The notes: generated by a model not told the origin, from the sequence alone. DNA of 64,000 nucleotides from Aeromicrobium fastidiosum (GCF_017876595.1 NZ_JAGIOG010000001.1:3038001-3102000), one strand, 5' to 3'. Shown: positions 15,374-24,479, numbered from the stretch's first letter. Numbers and translations: made by a program.

Positions 15374-15766
15374 TCAGGCCGCGGCGCCGTCCTTCGGAGC
15401 GTTGACGTCGGCCGGAAGGTTGTCCTTCGCGGTCTGCACGAGTGCCGAGAACGCTGCGGGCTCGTGGACGGCCAGCTCGGCCAGGATCTTGCGGTCGACC
15501 TCGACACCCGCGGCCTTGAGGCCCTGGATGAAGCGGTTGTAGGTCATGCCCTCGGCGCGGACCGCAGCGTTGATGCGCTGGATCCAGAGACGACGGAAGT
15601 CGCCCTTCTTGGCCTTCCGGTCGCGGTAGCTGTAGACCAGGGAGTGGGTGACCTGCTCCTTGGCCTTGCGGTACAGGCGCGAGCGCTGACCGCGGTAGCC
15701 CGCAGCCCGCTCGAGTGTCTGACGACGCTTCTTCTGTGCATTGACTGAGCGCTTGACGCGTGCCAT
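15374..15766 (-). CDS. rplT: 50S ribosomal protein L20
   Basis: Large-subunit protein needed for early 50S assembly, 130 residues. The N-terminal basic extension [24 protein letters not shown] and the conserved [23 protein letters not shown] block identify L20. The ribosome-binding site AAGGAG lies eight bases before ATG. The C-terminus (APKDGAAA) is longer than in E. coli, as is usual in Actinobacteria. It is the third gene of infC-rpmI-rplT. L20 represses its own operon in other bacteria; whether that occurs here is unknown. Confidence 0.98.
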   Translation of the reverse strand: MARVKRSVNAQKKRRQTLERAAGYRGQRSRLYRKAKEQVTHSLVYSYRDRKAKKGDFRRLWIQRINAAVRAEGMTYNRFIQGLKAAGVEVDRKILAELAVHEPAAFSALVQTAKDNLPADVNAPKDGAAA

Positions 15767-15842
15767 CTCAGTTCTCCTTCAAATCAGTGGACTCGCTGGT
15801 CCTGGGACCAGCCGGTCCGGGAAAGGGTGGGGTGGAACGCGG

Positions 15843-16037
15843 TCAGAGACCGAGCATCTTCTTCACGCGGGGGACGTCGTTCTTCGAGACGGCCGTGGAG
15901 CCCTCGAGACGACGCTTGCGTGCCGACGACTTGACCTCGAGCAGGTGACGACGGTTGGTCTGCTCACGACGGAGCTTTCCGCTGCCGGTGACCTTGACGC
16001 GCTTCTTCATCCCCGAGTGGGGCTTGAACTTCGGCAT
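15843..16037 (-). CDS. rpmI: 50S ribosomal protein L35
   Basis: Small basic 64-residue protein of the large ribosomal subunit. [37 protein letters not shown] is typical L35 N-terminal sequence. Its ATG follows directly on the infC TAA stop (TAAATG), so translation is probably coupled. A 76-base gap separates it from rplT. Confidence 0.98.
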   Translation of the reverse strand: MPKFKPHSGMKKRVKVTGSGKLRREQTNRRHLLEVKSSARKRRLEGSTAVSKNDVPRVKKMLGL

Positions 16038-16727
16038 TTATGCCTCCATGTCTGGGTCGAGGTTCTCTGAACGACGACGTGGCTTCTTGGGTGTGGCGAC
16101 CGCCTGGGCGGCCTCGCGATACGCCTTGACCTCGGCCTCTTCGGCTTCCTTCTCGGCGGCCTTCGCGTCCATGCTCTTGACCTTCTCGGCCTTGACCTCG
16201 GCCTGCGCCTCGGACTTCTTCTTGTGCGGACCGAGGACCATCGTCATGTTGCGACCGTCCTGGCGGGCGTTCGACTCGATGAACCCGAGGTCCTCGACGT
16301 CGGCAGCCAGACGCTGCAGCAGCCGGTATCCCAGCTCGGGACGGTGCTGCTCACGACCACGGAACATGATCGTGATCTTGACCTTGTCGCCGGCCTTCAG
16401 GAATCGGACGACGTGACCCTTCTTGGTGTCGTAGTCGTGCTGGTCGATCTTGGGGCGCAGCTTCATCTCTTTGATGATGGTGTTCGTCTGGTTGCGACGG
16501 GACTCGCGAGCCTTCTGTGCGGTCTCGTACTTGAACTTGCCGTAGTCCATGAGACGGCAGACGGGCGGACGAGCTGTGGGCGCCACCTCGACGAGATCGA
16601 GATCGGCTTCCGCCGCCAGTCGCAGGGCATCTTCGATACGAACGATGCCGACCTGTTCACCGCCAGGACCGACGAGGCGTACTTCGGGCACTCGGATTCG
16701 GTCGTTGACGCGCAGCTCTGTGGTGAT
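16038..16727 (-). CDS. infC: Translation initiation factor IF-3, probable ATC start
   Basis: Binds the 30S subunit, prevents premature 50S joining and checks the start codon. The IF3 N domain (about 1-75, with RINDRIR-type [16 protein letters not shown]) and C domain (about 85-170, [41 protein letters not shown]) are followed by a charged, alanine- and lysine-rich tail of about 55 residues, common in Actinobacteria. A strong AGGAGG lies four bases before an ATC codon at 16727-16725, after which the conserved TTELRVND follows. No ATG, GTG or TTG sits at that point, so initiation at ATC is proposed; rare AUU/AUC starts in infC are known and allow IF3 to control its own synthesis. Confidence 0.94.
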   Translation of the reverse strand: MTTELRVNDRIRVPEVRLVGPGGEQVGIVRIEDALRLAAEADLDLVEVAPTARPPVCRLMDYGKFKYETAQKARESRRNQTNTIIKEMKLRPKIDQHDYDTKKGHVVRFLKAGDKVKITIMFRGREQHRPELGYRLLQRLAADVEDLGFIESNARQDGRNMTMVLGPHKKKSEAQAEVKAEKVKSMDAKAAEKEAEEAEVKAYREAAQAVATPKKPRRRSENLDPDMEA

Positions 16728-16750
16728 GGATCCTCCTGGGGTCGTGTGGA

Positions 16751-16803
16751 GGGCCACGGACTGAGAAACAAAAAAAGTGGCCCCCGTGTGAAACGGACGC
16801 CAC
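16751..16803 (-). promoter_or_regulatory. infC leader: intrinsic terminator with competing hairpin (attenuator)
   Basis: In the leader, GTGGC (16803-16799 on the minus strand) can pair with GCCAC (16781-16777), with an inner CCGT/ACGG helix; seven T residues follow at 16776-16770. This is a standard intrinsic terminator. The right arm, as GGGCCAC, can also pair perfectly with GTGGCCC at 16757-16751, which would take up the terminator arm and place the T-run in a loop. The two structures exclude each other. The position, 43 bases before the infC start and inside a leader of roughly 200 bases, supports attenuation of infC-rpmI-rplT. The sensing signal is not known. Confidence 0.65.
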
Positions 16804-16941
16804 CGACCACGCATTCCCGCCTAGGCAGGGATGTACGTAACCACAGTCCTCTTGAACCAGGTCTGCACCGCAGACAAAAGAACTGCCAAACCTCGTGATC
16901 AGGAACCACGTAGGTGGGAGGTGACCTCCACTTCAGCGTCC

Positions 16942-16971
16942 AGACTATCAGCGGGACACCGATATCGACAA
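16942..16971 (-). promoter_or_regulatory. Candidate promoter for infC-rpmI-rplT
   Basis: On the minus strand TTGTCG (16971-16966) and TAGTCT (16947-16942) are separated by 18 bases; GATAGT with a 16-base spacer is an alternative -10. A start just downstream would give a leader of about 210 bases containing the attenuator. The divergent ACT-GNAT gene begins at 17041. Confidence 0.4.
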
Positions 16972-17040
16972 AACCGACACGTTCCCTGCACGAAACATCG
17001 TGGAATCGGTTCCGCAAACTGCTCGCTGCACGATGATCGC

Positions 17041-18045
17041 ATGCTGTGGCGCGTACGGACGACTCTTGCGGACAGGCCGGGGATCCTGGCCGAGATCGCG
17101 CTGGCGTGCGGGCGCGCCGGCGTCAACATCCTGGGGCTCCAGGTCTTCCCGACGACGCCGCTCGTCACCGACGAGCTGGTCGTGAGCGGCCCGGACGGGT
17201 GGACCGACGTCATGATCGCCGCGCTGTTCGCCGACGCCGGAGGCTCGGACGTCTCGGCGACTCGGGTCAGCGACGCCTCTCTGACCGACGCGCCGACCCG
17301 CTACCTGCGCGGCGTGCACGAGGTGCTCGAGGAGGGACGCGACGTCGTCGAGGTGCTGCACGAGCTGCTCGAGACGGAGCCGCCCGACGTCGCCGACTAT
17401 GCCGGGCACGACGTGCTCGCGCTGACCCGCCGCGACGGGTCGGAGCTGACGGTGAGTCGCGCGGTCCCCTTCACGGCGGTCGAGCGCGCCCGCGCGCAGG
17501 CGCTGCTCTCGCTCGTGAGCGACGCCGGCGTCGACGTTCCGCTGATCACGCCCTCGACGCGCGGGGCGGTGCCGGTCGTCCGCGAGGCGGGCCTCGCCGA
17601 CATCGAGGCCGTGTCCGCGCTGCACGAGCGCTGCAGCGTCGACACGCTGTACGACCGTTACCAGGTGCCGCTCAAGATGCCGATGACGACGCGCATGGCG
17701 CGACGCCTGGTCGTGCCCGACCACGGGATGGCCCTCGTGGTGCAGGTCGGCACCGACGTCGTCGGGCACGGCGTGCTCGAGCTCGTCGACGACGCGTGGA
17801 CGTTCCAGCTCATCGTCGAGGACGCGTGGCAGCAGCAGGGCCTCGGCACCCGGCTCATGAGGTATGCCGCGGGGCGCGCCAAGCAGGCCGGCGCCGCCCG
17901 CCTGACGTTCGTGACCGCCGGGTCCAACGACCGGCTGCTGCGTGCTGTCGGCCGTGCCGGCTTCGTCGCCCGCGTCGAGCGTCACGACGGCAACGTGCAC
18001 ATCACGGTGCCGCTACGCGACGTCCGGGCCGTCGCGGCCGGCTGA
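17041..18045 (+). CDS. ACT-domain GNAT acetyltransferase
   Basis: Protein of 334 residues joining an N-terminal ACT domain (about 1-75, MLWRVRTTLADRPGILAEIALACGRAGVNILGL) to a C-terminal GNAT acetyltransferase domain (about 178-330). The acetyl-CoA pyrophosphate loop is Q264-Q-Q-G-L-G269. ACT domains bind small ligands, mostly amino acids, and ACT-GNAT fusions in Actinobacteria have been described as amino-acid-controlled protein lysine acetyltransferases; a similar role is inferred here. The start at 17041 is chosen because the ACT fold begins there; the reading frame is open further upstream without domain content. It ends three bases before the convergent sseB-like gene. The substrate is unknown. 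Confidence 0.85.
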   Translation: MLWRVRTTLADRPGILAEIALACGRAGVNILGLQVFPTTPLVTDELVVSGPDGWTDVMIAALFADAGGSDVSATRVSDASLTDAPTRYLRGVHEVLEEGRDVVEVLHELLETEPPDVADYAGHDVLALTRRDGSELTVSRAVPFTAVERARAQALLSLVSDAGVDVPLITPSTRGAVPVVREAGLADIEAVSALHERCSVDTLYDRYQVPLKMPMTTRMARRLVVPDHGMALVVQVGTDVVGHGVLELVDDAWTFQLIVEDAWQQQGLGTRLMRYAAGRAKQAGAARLTFVTAGSNDRLLRAVGRAGFVARVERHDGNVHITVPLRDVRAVAAG

Positions 18046-18048
18046 ACG

Positions 18049-18522
18049 CTACGGGCCCGTGCCGCTGACCCAGGCCGCGCCGACCTCGCTGAGCACCAAG
18101 CGGTGGCCGGCGGCGAGGTGCTGCACGTCGTCGTGCTCGACGACCGAGAACGACGGGCTCCCGAGGTCGAGCAGGATCGCCGTCGCTCCCTCGTCGAGCG
18201 CTGCCAGCGCGGCGTCACGGCCGAGCACCGGCACCGGTCGGGCCTGCGCGTCCCATGCCGCCATCGTCGCGATGCTGCTGAACGCGAGCAGTGCCTGGCG
18301 GCCGTCGGCACCCGTCATGAGCACGGCCGCCATGTCGGCGTTCTTGTCGCCCTCGACGGGCGCGTCGCCCAGCAGCGGGACGATCGGCACGAACACCCGC
18401 ACACCGGGCAGGGCCTGCAGCACCGCGATGTCGTCGCCCAGCGCCTCGGCCAGGACGGGAGCGACGCTGCCGTCGTCGCCCGGGAACTGCGGGCTGGCCA
18501 GGGACCTCTCGTGTCCTGCCAT
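18049..18522 (-). CDS. SseB family protein
   Basis: Protein of 157 residues, beginning MAGHERSLASPQFPGDDGSV, with the SseB N-terminal domain pattern: a VRVFVPIVPLLGD strand, the central AVLMTGADGRQALLAFSSIATMAAWDAQARPVPVLG block and a final LGSPSFSVVEHDDVQHLA region. The function in Actinobacteria is unknown. The start overlaps the upstream PH-domain gene by one base (TGATG), so they form one unit with hisG. The gene converges with the ACT-GNAT gene with almost no gap and no obvious terminator. Confidence 0.8.
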   Translation of the reverse strand: MAGHERSLASPQFPGDDGSVAPVLAEALGDDIAVLQALPGVRVFVPIVPLLGDAPVEGDKNADMAAVLMTGADGRQALLAFSSIATMAAWDAQARPVPVLGRDAALAALDEGATAILLDLGSPSFSVVEHDDVQHLAAGHRLVLSEVGAAWVSGTGP

Positions 18523-18935
18523 CAGCCGACCCTGCCGCGCAGGTAGGCCAGCGCCTCGCGGGCGTACGCACCGCCGTCGCTGCCCTGGATCGCGAACAGC
18601 ATGATGCGTTCGTCGTCCTTGGTCACGAGCGTCGGCCACGGGGCGCCGTTGCTCATCCCGAACCCCTCGATCTCGTGCCACGACACGTCGTGCCGGCGGT
18701 AGCCGTTGACGACCTCGATGCCCTCGTCGCCCGCGCGCACGACGCTGCGCCCGATGCCGTGCAGCAGCGCCAGCACCGCGACGATGATGATCCACAGCGT
18801 GATCGTCTCGGCCGTCGTGAAGTAGATCTCGTCGGGCAGCGCGAAGGCGATGACGCCCGTCAGCACGAGCATGATGACGGCGACGGCGTACGCGACGATG
18901 CGCGCACCCGCGGGCCGGAACGTCCTCAGATCCAC
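18522..18935 (-). CDS. PH-domain-containing small membrane protein
   Basis: Protein of 137 residues with two transmembrane helices (about 13-33 and 42-62) followed by a bacterial PH-like domain (about 65-137), in which AGDEGIEVVNGYRRHDVSWHEIEGF and the C-terminal ILFAIQGSDGGAYAREALAYL-type helix are readable. Genes of this kind are frequently found next to hisG in Actinobacteria. The function is unknown. It lies seven bases after hisG and overlaps the SseB gene by one base. Confidence 0.8.
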   Translation of the reverse strand: MDLRTFRPAGARIVAYAVAVIMLVLTGVIAFALPDEIYFTTAETITLWIIIVAVLALLHGIGRSVVRAGDEGIEVVNGYRRHDVSWHEIEGFGMSNGAPWPTLVTKDDERIMLFAIQGSDGGAYAREALAYLRGRVG

Positions 18936-18942
18936 GGCGTCC

Positions 18943-19788
18943 TCAGATCCGACAGGCGAGGATGTCCGTCACGAGGATGCCCCGTGCGCCGAGGCCGTAC
19001 AGCTCGTCCATGATCTTCTGGGCGGCGTCCCGGGGCACCATGGAGCGCACCGCTACCCACCCCTCGCGATGCAGGGGCGACACCGTCGGCGACTCGATGC
19101 CGGGTGTCAGCTCGACGGCCCGCTCGACCTGGTCGACGCTGATGTCGTAGTCCATCATGATGTAGGTGCGCGCCACGATGACGCTGTCGAGCCGTCGCTT
19201 GAACACCTCGAAGCCGGCCGACTCCTCGGCGTTCGCCGAGGTGATCATGACCGCCTCCGACGACAGGATCGGCTCGCCGAACACCTCGAGATCAGCCTGC
19301 CGCAGCGTGCTGCCGGTCTCGACGACGTCGGCGATCGCGTCGGCGACGCCCAAGCGGATCGACGACTCGACGGCACCGTCGAGCCGCACGACGTCGGCGG
19401 TGATGCCGCGCTCGGCCAGGTAGCCGCCGACGATCCCCTCGTACGAGGTCGCGATGCGCAGGCCCTGCAGGTCGTCGACGGTCTTCAGGGCACCGATCGG
19501 CCCGGCGAACCGGAAGGTCGACGCCCCGAAGCCCAGCGTCATGCTCTCGGCGGCGTCGGCACCGGAGTCGAGCAGCAGGTCGCGGCCCGTGATGCCGACG
19601 TCGAGGGTGCCCTCCCCCACGTAGATCGCGATGTCGCGGGGACGCAGGTAGAAGAACTCGACGTCGTTCTCGGGATCGAGGATCACGAGGTCCTTGGAGT
19701 TGCGGCGCTGGCGGTAGCCGGCCTCGGTCAGCATCAGCGACGCCGCCTCGGCGAGCGCGCCCTTGTTGGGCACGGCGATCTTGAGCAT
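18943..19788 (-). CDS. hisG: ATP phosphoribosyltransferase (long form)
   Basis: First step of histidine biosynthesis: ATP plus PRPP gives phosphoribosyl-ATP. The 281 residues are the long form, with two periplasmic-binding-like catalytic lobes and a C-terminal ACT-like regulatory domain (about 210-281) that normally confers histidine inhibition, so no HisZ is needed. MLKIAVPNKGALAEAA begins the protein; DLEGVADAIADVVETGSTLRQADL-type sequence forms the PRPP-binding region (SIRLGVADAIADVVETGSTL). hisE is immediately upstream, 46 bases away, and catalyses the next reaction. Confidence 0.97.
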   Translation of the reverse strand: MLKIAVPNKGALAEAASLMLTEAGYRQRRNSKDLVILDPENDVEFFYLRPRDIAIYVGEGTLDVGITGRDLLLDSGADAAESMTLGFGASTFRFAGPIGALKTVDDLQGLRIATSYEGIVGGYLAERGITADVVRLDGAVESSIRLGVADAIADVVETGSTLRQADLEVFGEPILSSEAVMITSANAEESAGFEVFKRRLDSVIVARTYIMMDYDISVDQVERAVELTPGIESPTVSPLHREGWVAVRSMVPRDAAQKIMDELYGLGARGILVTDILACRI

Positions 19789-19834
19789 GGTGTCTCTCTT
19801 CAGGGGTGCTGTGACAGGCGATGGAGGCGCTGCG

Positions 19835-20098
19835 TCACAGATACGCGTAGACGTCGTCGAGCGAGATGCCGGCGGCGATCATCATGACCTGCGCGTGGTA
19901 GAGCAGCTGGCTGATCTCCTCGGCCGTGCGCTCGGGGCCCTCGTGCTCGGCGGCCATCCACGACTCGGCGGCCTCCTCGACCAGCTTCTTGCCGATCGAG
20001 TGCACGCCGGAATCGAGCTCGGCGACGGTGCGCGAGCCCTCGGGGCGCCGGGCTGCCTTGTCGGTCAGCTCGGCGAAGAGGTCGTCGAAGGTCTTCAT
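19835..20098 (-). CDS. hisE: Phosphoribosyl-ATP pyrophosphatase
   Basis: Second histidine step, hydrolysing phosphoribosyl-ATP to phosphoribosyl-AMP and pyrophosphate. It has 87 residues, normal for a stand-alone HisE. The all-alpha MazG-like fold shows [17 protein letters not shown] and [15 protein letters not shown], with the acidic metal-binding residues. A separate hisI would be needed elsewhere in the genome for the next step. It sits between ribH and hisG in the same direction. Confidence 0.96.
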   Translation of the reverse strand: MKTFDDLFAELTDKAARRPEGSRTVAELDSGVHSIGKKLVEEAAESWMAAEHEGPERTAEEISQLLYHAQVMMIAAGISLDDVYAYL

Positions 20099-20120
20099 CG
20101 CAGATGAGTCTATCGGTGCG

Positions 20121-20591
20121 TCAGCCGAGGGTGCGCAGCACGTTCCAGGTCGACAGCGCCGCCTCGACCGCCTCGCGTCCCTTGTCCTCAGGGCTGTCGG
20201 CCAGACCTGCCCGGTCGAGGGCCTGCTGCTCGTCGTCGGTGGTCAGCAGCCCGAAGCCGACCGGCACGCCGGTGTCGAGCGCGACGCGGCTCAGCCCGTC
20301 GGTCGCGGCCGCCGAGACGTACTCGAAGTGCGGGGTGCTGCCGCGGATGATGACGCCCAGCGCGATGACGGCGTCGTACCCCTGCCGGGCGTAGGCCTGG
20401 CAGATGATCGGCAGCTCGAACGAGCCCGGTGCCCGCACGACCGTCACGTCGGTGACCTTGGCCTCGGCCAGCGCGGCCTGCGCACCGGCGATCAGTCCAT
20501 CCATGACCTCGGTGTGCCAGCGCGACGCCACGATGACGACGCGTGCGCCCTCGCCGTCGACGAAGATCGTGGGTGCTCCCTGTCCTGACAT
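20121..20591 (-). CDS. ribH: 6,7-dimethyl-8-ribityllumazine synthase
   Basis: Penultimate step of riboflavin synthesis: condenses the ribityl-aminouracil with dihydroxybutanone phosphate. It has 156 residues. The family motifs [31 protein letters not shown] with the catalytic histidine, and [21 protein letters not shown] are present. ATG 20591 overlaps the ribBA stop by one base. It is the last rib gene under the FMN riboswitch. Confidence 0.97.
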   Translation of the reverse strand: MSGQGAPTIFVDGEGARVVIVASRWHTEVMDGLIAGAQAALAEAKVTDVTVVRAPGSFELPIICQAYARQGYDAVIALGVIIRGSTPHFEYVSAAATDGLSRVALDTGVPVGFGLLTTDDEQQALDRAGLADSPEDKGREAVEAALSTWNVLRTLG

Positions 20592-21823
20592 CAGTTGCTC
20601 TCCTCGAGTCCGGGAAGGTCGTGGCCCATGCGCTCGGCCTTGGTCTGCAGGTATCGGATGCTGTCCTCGGTCGGCGCGATGAGCAGCGGGAGGCGCTCGC
20701 TGACCTTGACGCCGTACGCCTCGAGCGCCGTCGTCTTGTCGGGGTTGTTGGTCAGCAGGCGGGTGGACGTCACCCCGAGGTCGCGCAGGATCTGCGCTCC
20801 GGCGGCGTAGTCGCGCTCGTCCTCGCCGAAGCCGAGCTGGACGTTGGCGTCGACGGTGTCGCTGCCGGTGTCCTGCAGCGCATAGGCCTGCAGCTTGTGC
20901 AGCAGCCCGATGCCGCGGCCCTCGTGGCCCCGCAGGTAGACGACGATGCCGGCACCGGCCGCCGTGATCTCGGTCATCGACAGCTCGAGCTGGGGGCCGC
21001 AGTCGCACCGTCGCGAGCCGAACACGTCCCCCGTGAGGCACTCGGAGTGGATGCGGACCAGGACGTCCTCGGTGCCGGGGTCGCCGTGCACCAGCGCGAC
21101 GTGCTCCGAGCCCTCGATGCGGTCGCGGTAGCCGTGCGCCGTGAACTCACCGAACTCGGTGGGCAGCCGGGTCGTGGCGAGGCGGTCGACCTGCGACTCG
21201 TGCAGTCGCAGGTGCACCTGGAGGTCCTCGATCGAGACCAGCGCGATGCCGTGCTCGTCGGCGAACGCGCGCAGCTCGGGGGCGCGCATCAGGGTGCCGT
21301 CGTCATTCAGCACCTCGCCGATGACCCCGGCGGGCGTCAGGCCCGCGAGCCGGGCGAGATCGACGGCTGCCTCGGTGTGGCCGGCCCGCTCGAGCACTCC
21401 CCCGGGCTTGGCCCGCAGCGGGATGATGTGGCCCGGCTGGTTGAGCTCGAACGGCTCGGTCGCGGAGTCGGCCAGTACCCGGCAGGTGCGCGCGCGGTCG
21501 GCGGCCGAGATGCCGGTCGTGATGCCGTCGCGCGCGTCGATCGAGACGGTGTACGCCGTGCGCATCTTCTCGCGGTTGTGGGGCGTCATGAGCGGGATCG
21601 CGAGCCGGTCGAGGATCTCGCCCGTGATGGGGGCGCACACCAACCCGCTGGAGTAGCGCACCAGGAACGCCATGAGCTCGGGCGTCGCCTTGCTCGCGGC
21701 GAAGATGATGTCGCCCTCGTTCTCGCGGCCCTCGTCGTCGACGACGACGATCGCCTTGCCCTCGCGGAAGTCCGCGATGGCGCGCTCGATGCTGTCGAGC
21801 CTCACTCCGGCGTGCTCGGTCAT
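20591..21823 (-). CDS. ribBA: Bifunctional DHBP synthase / GTP cyclohydrolase II
   Basis: Provides both starting branches of riboflavin synthesis: the N-terminal part (about 1-205) makes 3,4-dihydroxy-2-butanone 4-phosphate from ribulose 5-phosphate, and the C-terminal part (about 206-410) opens [18 protein letters not shown] and [13 protein letters not shown] with [13 protein letters not shown] mark the first domain. The zinc cysteines of the second are in [18 protein letters not shown], followed by [23 protein letters not shown] and [17 protein letters not shown] 21823 gives 410 residues and overlaps ribE as ATGA. The rpe product in the same cluster interconverts its pentose-phosphate substrate. 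Confidence 0.97.
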   Translation of the reverse strand: MTEHAGVRLDSIERAIADFREGKAIVVVDDEGRENEGDIIFAASKATPELMAFLVRYSSGLVCAPITGEILDRLAIPLMTPHNREKMRTAYTVSIDARDGITTGISAADRARTCRVLADSATEPFELNQPGHIIPLRAKPGGVLERAGHTEAAVDLARLAGLTPAGVIGEVLNDDGTLMRAPELRAFADEHGIALVSIEDLQVHLRLHESQVDRLATTRLPTEFGEFTAHGYRDRIEGSEHVALVHGDPGTEDVLVRIHSECLTGDVFGSRRCDCGPQLELSMTEITAAGAGIVVYLRGHEGRGIGLLHKLQAYALQDTGSDTVDANVQLGFGEDERDYAAGAQILRDLGVTSTRLLTNNPDKTTALEAYGVKVSERLPLLIAPTEDSIRYLQTKAERMGHDLPGLEESN

Positions 21824-22479
21824 GCCTGGCCCTCCTGGGCGGGATCGTGCGGGTTCTGGGTGCCGAGCAGCCGCTCGACGTACTTGGCGAGGATGTCGAC
21901 CTCGAGGTTGACCCGGTCGCCGGGACCCTTCGTGCCGAGGGTCGTGTCGGCCAGGGTCGTGGGGATCAGGGAGACCGAGAACCACGGGCCGTCGGGCCCG
22001 TCGTCGACGACCTCGACGACGGTCAGCGACGTGCCGTCGACCGTGACGGAGCCCTTGTCGACCAGGTAGCGCGCCAGCTCGGCCGGCAGCGCGACCCGCA
22101 CGACCTCCCAGACCACGACGCCACCGTGCTCGCTGGGCGTGCGGTCGAGGATGCGTCCGGTGCCGTCGACGTGACCCTGGACGATGTGACCGCCCAGGCG
22201 CGCACCGGCCTGCGTGGCTCGCTCCAGGTTGACCTCGGAGCCGACCGTGAGGTCGCCGAGCGAGGTCTTGTCGAGCGACTCCTGCATGACGTCGGCACCG
22301 AACGTGTCATCGTGCTGGTCGAGTGTCATGACCGTCAGGCAGCAACCGTTGACGGCGATCGAGTCGCCGTGGCCGGCGTCGGAGGTCACGACTGGGCCAC
22401 GGATCGTCAGGCGCACGGAGTCGCCGAGCTGCTCGACGGCGGTGATCGTGCCCTTCTCCTCCACGAGTCCGGTGAACAT
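21820..22479 (-). CDS. ribE: Riboflavin synthase alpha subunit
   Basis: Last riboflavin step, a dismutation of two lumazine molecules. It has 219 residues made of two similar beta-barrel halves: [16 protein letters not shown] begins the first, with [13 protein letters not shown], and the second contains [14 protein letters not shown] and [14 protein letters not shown]. The doubled lumazine-binding fold is clear. ATG 22479 overlaps ribD by one base and the stop overlaps ribBA. Some authors use the symbol ribC for the same protein. Confidence 0.97.
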   Translation of the reverse strand: MFTGLVEEKGTITAVEQLGDSVRLTIRGPVVTSDAGHGDSIAVNGCCLTVMTLDQHDDTFGADVMQESLDKTSLGDLTVGSEVNLERATQAGARLGGHIVQGHVDGTGRILDRTPSEHGGVVVWEVVRVALPAELARYLVDKGSVTVDGTSLTVVEVVDDGPDGPWFSVSLIPTTLADTTLGTKGPGDRVNLEVDILAKYVERLLGTQNPHDPAQEGQA

Positions 22480-23516
22480 CAGTCGAAGTCCTCTCGTTGC
22501 ATGCGGCCGGGGGTGCCGATGATGCGGATGTCGGGACCGATCATCGTCAGGTCCTCGATCTGGATGGGCCGCAGGTCGGCCAACGTGGTCGCCTCGCCCT
22601 CGAGCGCGGCGCGGCCCGAACCGAGCATCGCGGGTGCCATGTAGCCGATGATGCGGTCGATCACGCCGGCGTTCCAGAACGCCCCCGCCAGTCGCGGTCC
22701 GCCCTCCAGCCAGATGTGGCGCACCCCGTTGTCGACGAGCTTGGCCAGGACGGTCGCGGGATCGCGCGACTGGATCAGCAAGGTCGGGGCGACGCGGTCG
22801 AAGACGCGGAAGTAGTTGGGGATCGTCGTCTCGCCGACCACGACCCGCAGGGGTTGACGGTCGAACGGCAGCGGCATGTCGCGCTCGTCCCTCACCGTCA
22901 GGCGGGGGTCGTCGGCCAGCACGGCACCCGTGCCCGCGACGATCGCATCGGCCTCGGCGCGGAACCGCTGGACGTCGCGACGGGCCTCCTCGCTCGTGAT
23001 CCACTTGCTGGTTCCGTCGGGCGCGGCGCTCAGGCCGTCGAGGGTCGCCGCGTACTTCCAGGTGACGAACGGACGTCCGGCGGTCACCGCGAACGTCCAC
23101 TCGACGTTGAGGTCGGTGGCCTCCTCGGCCATGACACCGGCCTCGACGTCGACGCCGGCGGCACGCAGGGTCGATGCCCCGCCCGACGCCGTGCGGTCGG
23201 GGTCGATCTGCGCGAACACGACGCGGGCCACGCCGGCCTCGATCAGCGCCTGGGCGCACGGACCGGTGCGTCCGGTGTGGTTGCACGGCTCGAGGGTCAC
23301 GACCGCGGTGGCACCGCGGGCCGCCTCACCTGCCTGGGTCAAGGCGTCGACCTCGGCGTGCGCTGTGCCCGCGCCGTGGTGCGCACCGACGGCGATCTCG
23401 GAGCCGTCAGGGGCGAGCAGGACGCAACCGACCCGGGGGTTGGGCAGGGTGCGCCGGGTCGCCGCGGCGGCGTCGAGCGCGCGTCGCATCGCCGCGACTT
23501 CGACGTCTGATGCCAT
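22479..23516 (-). CDS. ribD: Bifunctional riboflavin deaminase/reductase
   Basis: Deaminates and then reduces the pyrimidine intermediate of riboflavin synthesis. The N-terminal zinc deaminase domain (about 5-145) has the HAE motif at H53-E55 and the zinc cysteines in LEPCNHTGRTGPC. The C-terminal reductase domain (about 150-345) has ATLDGLSAAPDGTSKWITSEEAR and WLEGGPRLAGAFWNAG. ATG 23516 follows a GGAGG six bases upstream; the reading frame extends further upstream but would run into the riboswitch. It is the first rib gene after the FMN riboswitch. Confidence 0.96.
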   Translation of the reverse strand: MASDVEVAAMRRALDAAAATRRTLPNPRVGCVLLAPDGSEIAVGAHHGAGTAHAEVDALTQAGEAARGATAVVTLEPCNHTGRTGPCAQALIEAGVARVVFAQIDPDRTASGGASTLRAAGVDVEAGVMAEEATDLNVEWTFAVTAGRPFVTWKYAATLDGLSAAPDGTSKWITSEEARRDVQRFRAEADAIVAGTGAVLADDPRLTVRDERDMPLPFDRQPLRVVVGETTIPNYFRVFDRVAPTLLIQSRDPATVLAKLVDNGVRHIWLEGGPRLAGAFWNAGVIDRIIGYMAPAMLGSGRAALEGEATTLADLRPIQIEDLTMIGPDIRIIGTPGRMQREDFD

Positions 23517-23611
23517 GTGGTCCTCCGGGTCGTGGTGTCGTCTCCACACGCCCGGGGTCATCGTGGCGAGCAGGTGCCCTCCACGGTCGAGAGGGTTCAC
23601 CCCTCGACTCA

Positions 23612-23739
23612 ATGCTCCTCCTATCCGGACTTTGACCGTCGGTGCCGGAATTCCACCGGCTCAACCGGGCCCCACCGAGATGGGACCGCGGGTCGCGGAC
23701 TGTGACCGCCGGCTCGGAATTTCACCGACCCCGGAGCAT
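23612..23739 (-). promoter_or_regulatory. FMN riboswitch (RFN element)
   Basis: The closing P1 helix pairs ATGCTCC with GGAGCAT at the two ends of this interval. Inside lie the conserved blocks of the FMN aptamer in order: GGTCGGTGAAATTCCGA, GCCGGCGGTCACAGTCCG, GGTGGAATTCCGGCACCGAC and GGTCAAAGTCCGG. It lies 95 bases before the ribD start and after rpe. A later CCGGG...CCCGG pairing can mask part of the ribD GGAGG, so translational control is likely; a hairpin GTCGAG.../CTCGAC just after the aptamer lacks a T-run. Confidence 0.96.
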
Positions 23740-23785
23740 GCGAGCAAGCTTCTGCTCACCGAGAACTCTAGCGCGGCCGATCCAG

Positions 23786-24472
23786 TCAGTGGACGTGACG
23801 TCCGGCATGTGAGCCCGCCGCCGCCGAACCCAGCGCACGCAGCTGCTCGACCATGTCGGCGGGGTCGTCGGCACCGAACACGGCCGAGCCGGCCACGAAC
23901 GTGTCGGCACCGGCCTCGGCGCACCGCTCGATCGTCTCGACCGACACGCCGCCGTCGACCTGCAACCAGATGTCGCCGCCGTGCTTGTCGACCAGCGCTC
24001 GGGCACGGCGGATCTTGGGCAGGCACAGATCGAGGAACTTCTGACCGCCGAAGCCGGGCTCGACCGTCATGATCAGCACCATGTCGAGCTCGGGCAGCAG
24101 GTCCTCGTACGGCTCGATCGGGGTGGCGGGCTTGAGCGCCATCGACGCCCGCGCACCTTGCGCCCGGATCTCGCGTGCGAGACGCACCGGGGCTGCCGCG
24201 GCCTCGACGTGGAACGTGATGCTGCCGGCGCCTGCCTCGGCGTACGCCGGGGCCCAGCGGTCGGGGTCGGCGATCATGAGGTGGGCGTCGATGGGCTGCT
24301 GGGCGACCTTCGAGAGCGCCTCGATGACGGGCATGCCGAGCGTCAGGTTGGGCACGAAGTGGTTGTCCATGACGTCCATGTGCAGCCAGTCGGCGTTGCT
24401 GATGCGCGCGGCCTCCGACTCGAGGTTGGCGAAGTCGGCCGACAGCATGCTCGGGGTGATCTGGATGCCCAT
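23786..24472 (-). CDS. rpe: Ribulose-phosphate 3-epimerase
   Basis: Interconverts ribulose 5-phosphate and xylulose 5-phosphate in the pentose phosphate pathway. It has 228 residues in a TIM barrel. Conserved pieces are [14 protein letters not shown], the metal-binding histidine-aspartate of [37 protein letters not shown] and the aspartate of [10 protein letters not shown]. The C-terminal tail ([10 protein letters not shown]) is unusually rich in histidine. It precedes the rib genes, whose RibB domain uses ribulose 5-phosphate. A candidate leaderless promoter is at 24480. Confidence 0.97.
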   Translation of the reverse strand: MGIQITPSMLSADFANLESEAARISNADWLHMDVMDNHFVPNLTLGMPVIEALSKVAQQPIDAHLMIADPDRWAPAYAEAGAGSITFHVEAAAAPVRLAREIRAQGARASMALKPATPIEPYEDLLPELDMVLIMTVEPGFGGQKFLDLCLPKIRRARALVDKHGGDIWLQVDGGVSVETIERCAEAGADTFVAGSAVFGADDPADMVEQLRALGSAAAGSHAGRHVH

Positions 24473-24479
24473 GTGGGCG

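Noticed and set aside
16831..17040. N-terminal extension of the ACT-GNAT gene
   Set aside because: The frame is open, but it runs through the infC leader and promoter and has no domain content; the ACT fold starts at 17041.
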